Source of the DNA: Verrucomicrobiota bacterium
Lineage (GTDB): Bacteria > Verrucomicrobiota > Verrucomicrobiia > Limisphaerales > UBA11320
DNA: 64,000 nt
Direction of reading: 5' to 3'
Assembly: GCA_016199985.1 (NCBI GenBank)
Contig: JACQFQ010000020.1
Coordinates: 148,978 to 212,977 of the forward strand
Position numbers and translations under genes: made by a program. The notes beneath the pieces were generated by a model. The model was not told the origin of the DNA, did not search any database, and was given only the letters and a program-made list of their open reading frames with translations. This document shows, piece after piece, positions 7,909 to 16,322 of the stretch (position 1 is its first letter; each line of letters begins with the position of its first letter).

Positions 7909-9708
7909 TCAGTCCTTCCTCGCCGCCTTGACCTCGATATGGAGATCGCGGAGCTGCTTGGCGGAAACCGCGGAAGGGGAATCGGTCATGAGGCATGCGC
8001 CCTTCGCGGTTTTGGGAAACGCGATGACGTCTCGGATGCTCGTCGTGCCGCACAAGATGGCGATCATGCGATCGAACCCGAGCGCGATGCCGCCGTGGGG
8101 CGGCGCTCCGTAGCGGAAAGCCTCAAGCATGTACCCAAAACGGAGCTGTGTCTCCTCGGCGGGGATCTGGAGGATCTCCTCGAAGATGGTCTTCTGCACA
8201 GCGGGCTGATGGATGCGGATGCTTCCGCCCCCCAACTCCACGCCGTTGACGACGACATCGTAGTGCTGGCCCCGAACCTTCTTGGGATCGGACTTCAACA
8301 GCGGGATATCCTCGGCCACCGGGGCCGTGAATGGGTGATGGCTGGAGTACCAACGGTTCATCTCCTTGTCGAAGCTCAGCAATGGGAATTCAATCACCCA
8401 CATGAAATCGAAGCGTTGAGGATCAAGAGTCAGCTTGCCCTGCGCCTTTAGCACGTCCGCGCAATAGAGGCGGATCTTACCCAGGATCTCGCACGCGTTG
8501 AGCCACTGATCGGCGGCGAACAGGATGAGATCGCCCTCCTCGATGGCCAGGCGGCTCTTGAGGGCGGCTTTCTCGGCATCGCTGAAGAATTTGACGATGG
8601 GTGATTTCCATTCGCCGCCTTCCACCTTGATGAAAGCGAGTCCTTTGGCGCCAAAGCTTTTTGCGTACTCGGTCATCGTCTCGATCTGCCCCTGGGTCGC
8701 GCAAGCCAGCCCTTTGGCGTTGATGGCCTTCACCACTCCGCCGTTCTGTATGGCGCCGCTGAAGACCTTGAAGGAGCTCGCGCGGAAACTCTCCGTCAGA
8801 TCCACGAGTTCCATGCCGAACCGCGAATCGGGCTTGTCGATGCCATAGCGGTTCAATGCCTCCTCAAAGCTGATGCGCTTGAAGGGCGTGGGCAAATCGA
8901 TGCCGAGCGCCGTCTTCCATACGCGTTTCAGGAGCCCTTCGATCAAGCTGTAGAGGTCCTCGCGCTCGATGAAGCTCATCTCGATGTCGACCTGGGTGAA
9001 CTCGGGTTGACGATCGGCTCGGAGATCCTCGTCGCGATAGCACCGGGCGAGTTGGAAATAGCGCTCGACCCCCGCCACCATGAGGATCTGCTTGAACTGC
9101 TGCGGCGACTGCGGCAGGGCGTAGAACTGGCCGGGATGGACACGGCTGGGCACAAGAAACTCGCGCGCTCCTTCCGGCGTCGACTTGAAAAGCGTGGGGG
9201 TCTCGACCTCGAGAAAGCCCTGCTCGTCGAGGAAGACACGTGTGGCTGTGGCCACCTTGGATCGCAGCCGAAGGTTGCGGGCCATCTCCGGCCTTCGCAG
9301 ATCGAGGTACCGGTGCTTGAGGCGGAGCTCCTCGTTCACTTTGTTGGCGACCTCGGGGTCGTCGACAGGGAAGGGAAGAACGTCGGCGTGGTTCAACACT
9401 GTGAAACCCTGGACAAGCACCTCGACCTGGCCGGTCGCGATCTTTGGGTTCTCGGTGCCTTGCGGACGTTGGCGCACACGCCCCACAACTTCGATCACGC
9501 TCTCGCTATGCAGGGACGCGGCGCTATTGCAGATCTCGGGAGAGAGGTCGGAAGGATCGAAAACGGTTTGGATGCGTCCTTCCCGGTCGCGGATGTCGAT
9601 AAAAAGAACCCCGCCCAAGTCCCGGCGCGAATGAACCCAGCCTGCGAGGGTGACAGTGTGCCCGGCGTGTTCAGGCCGAAGCTCGTTGCAATGATGCGTG
9701 CGTTTCAT
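7909..9708 (-). CDS. aspS: aspartyl-tRNA synthetase
   Basis: Class II aminoacyl-tRNA synthetase charging tRNA-Asp, 599 residues, the normal length for the bacterial type. N-terminal OB-fold anticodon domain: TVTLAGWVHSRRDLGG. Catalytic motifs include flipping loop region LFKSTPEGAREFLVPS, the class II motif 2 YFQLARCYRDEDLRADRQPE, and motif 3 GIALGFDRMIAILCGTTSIR. A GAD domain lies between (about residues 290-410). Residue 31 is Leu (RRD-L); discriminating enzymes such as that of E. coli have Leu here while non-discriminating ones have His, so strict tRNA-Asp specificity is predicted. The gene is solitary, 206 bases upstream of gspE. Confidence 0.97.
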   Translation of the reverse strand: MKRTHHCNELRPEHAGHTVTLAGWVHSRRDLGGVLFIDIRDREGRIQTVFDPSDLSPEICNSAASLHSESVIEVVGRVRQRPQGTENPKIATGQVEVLVQGFTVLNHADVLPFPVDDPEVANKVNEELRLKHRYLDLRRPEMARNLRLRSKVATATRVFLDEQGFLEVETPTLFKSTPEGAREFLVPSRVHPGQFYALPQSPQQFKQILMVAGVERYFQLARCYRDEDLRADRQPEFTQVDIEMSFIEREDLYSLIEGLLKRVWKTALGIDLPTPFKRISFEEALNRYGIDKPDSRFGMELVDLTESFRASSFKVFSGAIQNGGVVKAINAKGLACATQGQIETMTEYAKSFGAKGLAFIKVEGGEWKSPIVKFFSDAEKAALKSRLAIEEGDLILFAADQWLNACEILGKIRLYCADVLKAQGKLTLDPQRFDFMWVIEFPLLSFDKEMNRWYSSHHPFTAPVAEDIPLLKSDPKKVRGQHYDVVVNGVELGGGSIRIHQPAVQKTIFEEILQIPAEETQLRFGYMLEAFRYGAPPHGGIALGFDRMIAILCGTTSIRDVIAFPKTAKGACLMTDSPSAVSAKQLRDLHIEVKAARKD

Positions 9709-9832
9709 GACTCAATCAGAGCCCGGATAGTGGCCGCTCCGAGCCGCGGTTTGGAAGGGAAAAAGCGCGCGCGCCGCGATCCCATGGCGCCCTGCGAGCC
9801 GAGGCACGCTCTGCCCACCCCCGTTTAAAATG

Positions 9833-9862
9833 ACAGAGGCCACCCACCTGGGTGGCCTCTGT
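9833..9862 (-). terminator. strong intrinsic terminator of the LamG gene
   Basis: A perfect 14-bp inverted repeat (ACAGAGGCCACCCA / TGGGTGGCCTCTGT) with a 2-base centre lies 23 bases beyond the LamG gene stop. Read on the minus strand the stem is followed by CATTTTAAAC, a short U-run. It also separates this gene from the minus-strand aspS that follows. Confidence 0.8.
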
Positions 9863-9885
9863 GTGTTCCTATGCAGATCTAGAGG

Positions 9886-12800
9886 TTACTGAACCGTGAT
9901 GCGGAAGAAGCCCGTCGCCCCCTGCACATTTACGGTGGCCTTCAGCTCCGCGGTGGTCGTGACCGTGTCCCACTGAGCGTCGGACAGGTTGGCCTTATGC
10001 TGGACCGTGTAGGGTCCTGTGCCGCCAGTCCAGGTCAGGTTCACCGTCTTGTCATCCCCACTGATGTGCAGCCGGATGCCGGCGGTGCCACCATCATTGA
10101 AGGTGAAATAAGCGATGAGGCTTCCGCCCGCGGAGATATCCCCGGGGGCCGTGCCGCCCGCGAGGGCGATGATGTCGCCTTCTTCCAAGGCGTTCTTGAA
10201 CACCGCGACGTCATCGAGAATACCCTGCATGGCCGCATTGGCGTCCACAGGATCCAGCCCGATGTAGGCCCGGGTGAAGTCGACCGGCAGCACTTTCGAG
10301 TTCTGGCCGCTCGTGAAGAGCTGTCCGTCAATCCAGATTTCCTTTGTCGCGCCCTTCTTCTGGAACAGGAAGTAATGCCAATCCTGCCACCAAGCCTGGC
10401 CCTGGCCAAAGTCAATGTAGGGCTGGAAGGTTCCGATATCCTTCGATGTGCGCTGCGAACCGTCGCAGCAACCCGCGGTGTCCCAGTAGAGGTTATTGTT
10501 GCTCCAGGGAGCGTGAGTTCCGAATCCTCGTGAGCCTCCGTTGGAAGTGGGAGAAACACCCCAGAAGAAGGCGGAGTCATGGATGCCATAGAGCTTCTGC
10601 CAGCCGCCAATGGCGATCTCGTCATTCGCGCCGGCCGCGTTGAGGAAGCTCGCATCAGCGATCGAGACCGATTGCCCGGTCTGGTTCTTGCCGAAGTCCA
10701 GGCCGAAATCCCCAGGACTGCCGGAACGTCCGCCTCCGTCATCGGTGAAGCTCGCGGCGCCTGTCAGAACGCCAAGATAGCTCGCAACCGAGTCGAGGGT
10801 GTACTGCCCAACGGTGAACTTCCAAGTCTTGCTCAGGAGATCAGCGCCCGGTCCAGGATAGTTCAATACCGCAGTGTGCGTGGACTTGGCCGCGAAGAGC
10901 GGGCTCGGAACGTAAGTCACGGTCACCCTCCCCTGGTCAAGCGTCGCCGTGGCGGCGACCTTAACCCCGTCGACGAGCAAGCTGACCTTGCTCAAATCCC
11001 AACCCTTGGATCCTTGCTGATGGACAACCTGGATCAGGTTCGGGTTTGCGCCCAGTTGATCCGGGGCGGGTGAGAATGAGACAAACAGACCCTCCGCCGG
11101 GAAGTCGTCGAACTGCCAGTAGCCAATCAGGCCGGTCGCCGGATCCAAGCTCGAGGCCTTTGCTCCGCCAGCAAGATTGAGGATGTCCGCCTCGACCAAC
11201 TGAGTGGAGAACACAGCGAAGTCGTCGATCAAGCCATGGAACAATCCGCCGCCACCGCCATCGGATCCGACGAACAGAGTCGTGAAGTCTACAGCCAAGG
11301 GGCTCTGGTTATCGCCTGAATGGAAGAGCTGTCCGTCAATCCAGATCTCCTTGTGGCCCGCCTTATCGGAGAAGACGTAGTAATGCCAGTCGTTCCACCA
11401 AGCGATGCCGGTGCCGGCGTCCACATAGGGCTGAAACCCTCCGATATCCTTGTTGATGCGCTGATTTCCGCCGCAGCAACCCGAGGTATCGAAGTAGATA
11501 TTGTTGTTGCTCCAGGGCAAGTGCGCCTGCCAACCCCGTCCCGTGGGGCCGCCCTTCGAGGGGGCATTGGCCCAAAACACAGAGCCGTTGGCGATATCGT
11601 ATTTCTTGGACCAGAAGGCGAAGCTCATCTCGTCGTTGGCGGTAGCTTGATTGAGGAAGCTCGCGTCGGCGACCATAGGGCCCGTGCCGAGACCGAAGTC
11701 GATCGCGCGATCGCCCGCGGAGCCGGAATGGCCACCGCCGTCGCCGCTGTAGGAAGAGCCGCCTAACATGCTGCCGATACGAGCGGCCACAGAGTCCACC
11801 GTGTAGGGTCCGACAACGAAGCTCCACTCGAAGGTCTGGCTGCCGCCGCCGGGAACCGGATAGGTGATCGCGGCCTTGTGCGACGACGCGATGGCGAATA
11901 GCGGACTCGGCACGAAGGTGAGCGTGCCCTTGTCGTTGTCCTTGACAACAGTCGCAGCAACAGCGGCGCCGTCAACCTTCAGGGTGACGTTGTTTTGATC
12001 CCATGCCACGGTTCCATCGAGATGCACCACCTGGATCAGGTTCGGAGCCGCCGCGGGGGAGTTCGGAGCCGGAGAGAAGCTCACGAACTGGCCTTCCGGC
12101 GGCGAATCGTTGAAATCCCAATAGGCAAGGAGCCGCGTCGACGCGTCCAAGCTGGAAGGCGAACCGCCCGCCGCGAGAGTCTGGATGTCCGCTTCGACCA
12201 ACTGGGTGGCGAACACGGCGAAATCGTCGATCACGCCATGAGGAAACAGGCTTGTGCCCGTGTTGTCAGACCCGATATTCAAGCGCGTGAAATCCGTCGG
12301 CAGCGCGTGAGCGCCGTCGCCAGCCTTGAAGAGCTTGCCGTCGATCCAAATCTCCTTGTGGCCCTGCTTGATGGAAAACACGAAATAGTGCCAATCGTTC
12401 CACCAAGTCGGATCGCCCGAGTAATCAGGGAACGTCGAAATATTCGCGTTGAGGCGTTGGTCGGCGTTGCAGCAGCCAGCCGTGTCGAAGTAGATCGTGC
12501 TGTCGCTCCATGAATTATGCGCCTGGAAGCCGCGCTCGCCATTGTTGCTGGAAGGGGAAACCGCCCAGAACGCGGACATCGCGGTCACGTTGTAAAGCTT
12601 CTGCCAAAACGCGAAGCTCATCTCATCGCCAGCCGCGGCCGTGTTCAGAAAGGAGCCGTCGCTTACGGTCACCGGGCCCGCGCCAGAGGGGCCGAAGTCG
12701 ATCGCTGTATCCCCAGCGCCGCCGGTACGCCCGCCGCCACTCGAAGTGAAGATGGGGCCATTGAGCGTGCCAACACGGCTGGAGACTAGGTCTTTGGTTA

Positions 12801-12930
12801 CAGTTTGGGCCGCCGAGAGTTGGTCGGCAGGAGCCCAAAGAGCGAAGGAAACAGCCGCGACAGCGAGCCATCGGGGATTTCCAACCGCCAGTAGCAGGCC
12901 GGTGATAGCCTTGGAGGGTTGTGGATTCAT
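9886..12930 (-). CDS. secreted three-repeat LamG (concanavalin-like) protein
   Basis: Predicted exported protein of 1014 residues. The start ATG at 12930 gives a Sec signal (about 1-42: hydrophobic WLAVAAVSFALWAPADQ then LSAAQ). Three long tandem repeats of about 320 residues follow, each a LamG/concanavalin-like lectin domain (AIDFG, GDEMSFAFWQKLY, WWNDWHYFVF, KEIWIDGKLF, GVIDDFAVF) and an Ig-like linker (LIQVVHLDGTVAWD). Each LamG carries an adjacent-cysteine motif: DTAGCCNADQR, DTSGCCGGNQR, DTAGCCDGSQR. The last 65 residues are a small beta module (VNLTWTGGTGPYTVQHKANL) ending FFRITVQ, a tail style common in verrucomicrobial surface proteins. Ligand unknown; polysaccharide binding is an inference from the fold. 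It is monocistronic, with its own terminator. Confidence 0.85.
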   Translation of the reverse strand: MNPQPSKAITGLLLAVGNPRWLAVAAVSFALWAPADQLSAAQTVTKDLVSSRVGTLNGPIFTSSGGGRTGGAGDTAIDFGPSGAGPVTVSDGSFLNTAAAGDEMSFAFWQKLYNVTAMSAFWAVSPSSNNGERGFQAHNSWSDSTIYFDTAGCCNADQRLNANISTFPDYSGDPTWWNDWHYFVFSIKQGHKEIWIDGKLFKAGDGAHALPTDFTRLNIGSDNTGTSLFPHGVIDDFAVFATQLVEADIQTLAAGGSPSSLDASTRLLAYWDFNDSPPEGQFVSFSPAPNSPAAAPNLIQVVHLDGTVAWDQNNVTLKVDGAAVAATVVKDNDKGTLTFVPSPLFAIASSHKAAITYPVPGGGSQTFEWSFVVGPYTVDSVAARIGSMLGGSSYSGDGGGHSGSAGDRAIDFGLGTGPMVADASFLNQATANDEMSFAFWSKKYDIANGSVFWANAPSKGGPTGRGWQAHLPWSNNNIYFDTSGCCGGNQRINKDIGGFQPYVDAGTGIAWWNDWHYYVFSDKAGHKEIWIDGQLFHSGDNQSPLAVDFTTLFVGSDGGGGGLFHGLIDDFAVFSTQLVEADILNLAGGAKASSLDPATGLIGYWQFDDFPAEGLFVSFSPAPDQLGANPNLIQVVHQQGSKGWDLSKVSLLVDGVKVAATATLDQGRVTVTYVPSPLFAAKSTHTAVLNYPGPGADLLSKTWKFTVGQYTLDSVASYLGVLTGAASFTDDGGGRSGSPGDFGLDFGKNQTGQSVSIADASFLNAAGANDEIAIGGWQKLYGIHDSAFFWGVSPTSNGGSRGFGTHAPWSNNNLYWDTAGCCDGSQRTSKDIGTFQPYIDFGQGQAWWQDWHYFLFQKKGATKEIWIDGQLFTSGQNSKVLPVDFTRAYIGLDPVDANAAMQGILDDVAVFKNALEEGDIIALAGGTAPGDISAGGSLIAYFTFNDGGTAGIRLHISGDDKTVNLTWTGGTGPYTVQHKANLSDAQWDTVTTTAELKATVNVQGATGFFRITVQ

Positions 12931-13040
12931 ACGTTGGTTTTGGTTCGTTACTCCCCATCGCAGACTGCGCGGTACCGAGCGGTGCCAATGGAGGATCGCA
13001 GCAAGGAGGAAGTTACTGAGTACTCTAAACACATTTGGTT

Positions 13041-13202
13041 ATGAGGGACGCACACGACCCTACACAAGTGAACAAGAAACGCAAGGGACGAAAATGGAAA
13101 AGTTCCAAACCGAAGCCAAAGGGCGGGACTCTCCGGTTGAACCCCAATGTCGAAACGGAAAAGGAGATCAATGGCTTGCTCCAGCGGTCCCGCAGCCCCT
13201 AA
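13041..13202 (+). CDS. possible small basic protein upstream of parA
   Basis: A 53-codon frame from ATG 13041 to TAA 13202. It encodes a lysine/arginine-rich first half (VNKKRKGRKWKSSKPKPKGG) and a more acidic helix-like end (NPNVETEKEINGLLQRSRSP). It is in the same frame as parA and stops 9 bases before the parA GTG, consistent with translational coupling. No Shine-Dalgarno is visible before the ATG; a GTG at 13068 (VNKKRKG) is an alternative start. I do not recognise the protein; a nucleic-acid-binding role is only suggested by charge. It may also be chance. Confidence 0.4.
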   Translation: MRDAHDPTQVNKKRKGRKWKSSKPKPKGGTLRLNPNVETEKEINGLLQRSRSP

Positions 13203-13211
13203 ATCTCCCGC

Positions 13212-13997
13212 GTGTCGACGAAGATCATCGCTGTGGCCAATCAGAAGGGCGGCGTGGGAAAAACCACCACCGCCGTCAACGTGGCGGCATGCATCGCCGC
13301 CGCGGGTCACAGCACGCTGCTGTTCGACATGGATCCCCAGGCCAACGCGACGAGCGGGTTGGGCATCGAGAAGCTGGAGGGCCGAAGCGCCTACCATCCC
13401 TTCCTGGGAGAGGGCAACCTCATTGAGCGGATCCAGCGCACCGCCTTCAAGAAGCTCAGCATCATCCCCAGCGAGGTCGACCTCTGCGCCGTCGAGATCG
13501 AGCTGGTCCGGGGCGAAAACCACCTGAAGAAGGGGGCGGAGCTCCTGGCGCCCATCGTCCGGAGCGGAGAGTTCGAGGTGATCATCATCGATTGTCCGCC
13601 CGCTCTCGGAGTGCTCACCCTGAATGCGTTCGGCGCGGCCGATGGGATCCTCGTGCCCCTGCAGTGCGAATACTACGCGCTCGAAGGGATCTCCATGATC
13701 CACCGCGTTCTGGAGCCCATCCGGACGACCGGCGTCAATCCCAAGCTGGAGCTCCTGGGGGTTGTGATGACGATGTTCGACGGACGCACCAAGCTTTCCA
13801 ACCAGGTCGTCAGCGAGGTTCGGCAACATTTCGGCGACACGGTCTTCGAAACCGTCATCCCCCGCACCACCCGCCTCGCCGAAGCGCCGAGCTTCGGCAA
13901 GCCCATCATCCACTACGATCCTTACAGCGCGGGAGCGGCCGCGTATGAAGTGCTGACGCAGGAGATCTTGAAAAGACTCGGCCTGGTAAAGGCCTAG
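13212..13997 (+). CDS. parA: ParA/Soj-family partition ATPase (orphan)
   Basis: Walker-type ATPase of 261 residues related to chromosome-partition ParA/Soj. It has the deviant Walker A KGGVGKTT at residues 12-19 (VANQKGGVGKTTTAVNVAAC), the DMDPQANAT motif A', and FEVIIIDCPPALGVLTLNA Walker B, followed by the GVVMTMFDGRTKLSNQVV stretch and FETVIPRTTRLAEAPSFGKP, a classic ParA signature. The start is GTG; it sits 9 bases after a small basic frame. No parB follows: the next gene is an aminotransferase. It may act with a ParB encoded elsewhere or position another cargo. It binds ATP-dependently to the nucleoid in known relatives. Confidence 0.93.
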   Translation: MSTKIIAVANQKGGVGKTTTAVNVAACIAAAGHSTLLFDMDPQANATSGLGIEKLEGRSAYHPFLGEGNLIERIQRTAFKKLSIIPSEVDLCAVEIELVRGENHLKKGAELLAPIVRSGEFEVIIIDCPPALGVLTLNAFGAADGILVPLQCEYYALEGISMIHRVLEPIRTTGVNPKLELLGVVMTMFDGRTKLSNQVVSEVRQHFGDTVFETVIPRTTRLAEAPSFGKPIIHYDPYSAGAAAYEVLTQEILKRLGLVKA

Positions 13998-14054
13998 CCG
14001 CGCCGGGGTATTCGCCTCTTTCCGTCGCCTTCGGACCTCCGAGTCAGCCGAGTC

Positions 14055-15437
14055 ATGGCTCAAGCTTCACACCCGCCTCCCGCCTCAGTAGGCTTCGCGT
14101 CCATGTCTTCCAGTTCGGCCCTGCGTCAGCTCCAACGTTATGAGTCCCGGAACGTGACTTTCATCGATCCGGATGGATCATGGCCGATCGTGTGGAAGCG
14201 GGCTCGGGGCGTCCGCGTCTGGGATGAGGAGGGGCGCGGGTTTCTCGACCTCACCGCCGGGTTCGGCGTCGCCGCCGCGGGACATGCCCATCCCGCGGTC
14301 GTTCGCGCCGGCCAAAGGCAGTTGGCCGAACTCCCGCACGCCATGGGCGATGTTCATCCCCACGCTTTGAAGGGACGGCTGGCGCGGGAGCTCAGCCAAC
14401 TCACCTTCGAACGCTGGTCCCGGAACCGCCCCCGCCGCTCGGCGATCCCGCTCGAAGGCAAGTCGATCTTCTGCAACTCAGGATCTGAGGCCGTCGAGGC
14501 GGCCTTGAAGACCGCGGTCCGCGCGGCGGGAAAACAGGACATCATCGCCTTCGAGGGCGGATATCACGGCCTGGGTTACGGGGCGCTCAACGCCACGCAC
14601 CGCGCTCACTTCCGGGAACGCCTCGAAGGCCAGCTCGGCGGATTCGGACACTTCGCTCCTTTCCCTGAAGCCGGCCAGGAAGCGCGCCGCGGTCCAAGCC
14701 TCCGCCAAGTTCAAAGGGAGCTCGAGGCCCTGATTCGCAAACACCCGGTCGGCGCCATCCTTGTGGAGCCCTTTCAAGCTCGGGGAGGCATTCGGATTCC
14801 GCCCCCTGGCTTCCTCCGGCTCCTCCGGTCCCTGTGCGATCGCCACGGCGCCTTGCTGATTCTTGATGAAATCTACACGGGATTCGGCCGCACGGGAAAA
14901 TGGTTCGCCTGCGAGCATGAAGGCGTGACGCCCGATGTGGTCTGCCTGGGGAAGGCCTTGACGGGCGGCTTTCCGTTGTCAGCGTGCGTGGGGCGATCGG
15001 ACATCATGGACCAAGCCTGGCCTCCTTCGAACGGGGAGGCGATCCACACCAGCACTTTTCTTGGGAATCCAGTGGGCTGCGCGATGGCCCTGGCGCAGAT
15101 CAGCGCCCTGAGGAACGAGCGGCTGGTGGCCAGGAGCGCGCGGATCGGAAAGTTTCTGCTCGCGGCGCTTCAGGGGTCGGCCCGAGACTTCGCGCAGGCC
15201 GGGCGCCACGTGGTCGCTCGGGGCGTTGGACTCATGGCGGGCTTGGAATTCCTCAACCGCGACGGATCGGCCGACGCGAACACGGCACTGGGGATTGTGA
15301 AGCAATTGCTTCAGGAAGGGATCATCGTCCTGCCTGAAGGAGAAAGGTCGAACGTGATCGGATTCACTCCCCCGCTGACCGTCTCGGAAGCCCAGTTGCA
15401 AAGAGCGACCGCCGCTCTGAGGAGGCTCGCGCGATGA
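14055..15437 (+). CDS. class III PLP-dependent aminotransferase
   Basis: Cytosolic pyridoxal-phosphate aminotransferase of the acetylornithine/4-aminobutyrate type, about 460 residues. Signatures in order: GVRVWDEEGRGFLDLTAGFG, SIFCNSGSEAVEAALKTA (phosphate cup), FEGGYHGLGYGALNA, PVGAILVEPFQARGGI, LLILDEIYTGFGRTG (Asp contacting PLP), and VVCLGKALTGGFPLSA with the Schiff-base Lys near residue 300, then TSTFLGNPVGCAMALA. Substrate cannot be told from sequence. ATG 14103 is an alternative start that would remove a 16-residue Pro/Ser leader. Its stop overlaps the rsmA start by 4 bases (ATGA), so the two are probably co-transcribed. Confidence 0.9.
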   Translation: MAQASHPPPASVGFASMSSSSALRQLQRYESRNVTFIDPDGSWPIVWKRARGVRVWDEEGRGFLDLTAGFGVAAAGHAHPAVVRAGQRQLAELPHAMGDVHPHALKGRLARELSQLTFERWSRNRPRRSAIPLEGKSIFCNSGSEAVEAALKTAVRAAGKQDIIAFEGGYHGLGYGALNATHRAHFRERLEGQLGGFGHFAPFPEAGQEARRGPSLRQVQRELEALIRKHPVGAILVEPFQARGGIRIPPPGFLRLLRSLCDRHGALLILDEIYTGFGRTGKWFACEHEGVTPDVVCLGKALTGGFPLSACVGRSDIMDQAWPPSNGEAIHTSTFLGNPVGCAMALAQISALRNERLVARSARIGKFLLAALQGSARDFAQAGRHVVARGVGLMAGLEFLNRDGSADANTALGIVKQLLQEGIIVLPEGERSNVIGFTPPLTVSEAQLQRATAALRRLAR

Positions 15438-16258
15438 AACTCTCCGACATGAGAAGGATCCTCGAGGAGCGCAAGATCGCTCTGACGAAATCCATGGGAC
15501 AGAACTTTCTCCATGACGAGAACCAGCTGCGACGCCTTCTCGAAGAGGCCGACCTGAGGGAGGGCGACTCAGTCTTGGAAGTCGGTCCCGGGCTCGGGCC
15601 TCTCACCGAGTGGCTCGTGGCTTACGCCGGCCATGTGACCGCCATCGAGCTCGACCAGCGCCTCTTCGCCTTCCTCAAGGAACGCTTCGTCGCGGTCCGC
15701 AATCTCACCCTCATCCACGCCGACGCGCTGGGCTACCTGCAGGAGCATCCTCGCGACTGGTCGTCGTGGAAGCTTGTGGCCAACCTGCCCTATTCCGTCG
15801 CCTCGCCCATCCTCGTGGAGCTCGCGCGCGCCGGCGCGGGGCCTCAACGCATGGTGGCGACGCTCCAGTGCGAGGTGGCGCAGCGGCTGGCCGCGAAACC
15901 CGACACGGATGACTACGGCGTTCTCACCCTGCTCCTGCAACTCGATTATATTCCCCGCCTCGCGTTCAAGATCCCGTCAGGCTCCTTCTTCCCCGAGCCC
16001 GGCGTGGTTTCAGCCTGCGCGGTTCTCGATCGCCGCCCCGCCCCGCTCATCACCGGATCCAGCCGTTCGCTTTTCATAAAGCTGGTGAAAACGGCGTTCA
16101 GCCAGAGAAGAAAGATGATGCTGAAACTGCTCAAGGAGGAATGGCCTGAGGCGGCGGTCGCGGAAGCGATGCGGAACGTGGGGCTCAGGGCGGACGTCCG
16201 GGCGGAGAAAGTCAGCCTGGAACAATTCGTCGCCATGGCTCGGCAGCTCGCGTCCTAG
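15434..16258 (+). CDS. rsmA: 16S rRNA (A1518/A1519-N6) dimethyltransferase
   Basis: RsmA/KsgA dimethylates two adjacent adenosines in the 3' hairpin of 16S rRNA during small-subunit maturation, using SAM. 274 residues, standard length. Motifs: TKSMGQNFLHDENQLRRLLE at the N-terminus, SAM motif I VLEVGPGLGPLTEWL, VTAIELDQRLFAFLKE, the catalytic-loop NLPYSVASPILVEL, and the C-terminal domain PSGSFFPEPGVVSACAVL followed by LVKTAFSQRRKMMLKLLK. It overlaps the aminotransferase stop by 4 bases. No abnormality seen. Confidence 0.96.
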   Translation: MKLSDMRRILEERKIALTKSMGQNFLHDENQLRRLLEEADLREGDSVLEVGPGLGPLTEWLVAYAGHVTAIELDQRLFAFLKERFVAVRNLTLIHADALGYLQEHPRDWSSWKLVANLPYSVASPILVELARAGAGPQRMVATLQCEVAQRLAAKPDTDDYGVLTLLLQLDYIPRLAFKIPSGSFFPEPGVVSACAVLDRRPAPLITGSSRSLFIKLVKTAFSQRRKMMLKLLKEEWPEAAVAEAMRNVGLRADVRAEKVSLEQFVAMARQLAS

Positions 16259-16322
16259 CGCTCCGTTCCGATTCCCGTGAACCGCGCTTGCGCCGAATGG
16301 AACCCATGACGCCAACGTCTGG

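Noticed and set aside
12641..13426. Plus-strand frame of 261 codons overlapping the LamG gene start and parA
   Set aside because: It overlaps two supported genes in other frames and has no recognisable domain; only the shorter 13041-13202 frame has coding-like features.
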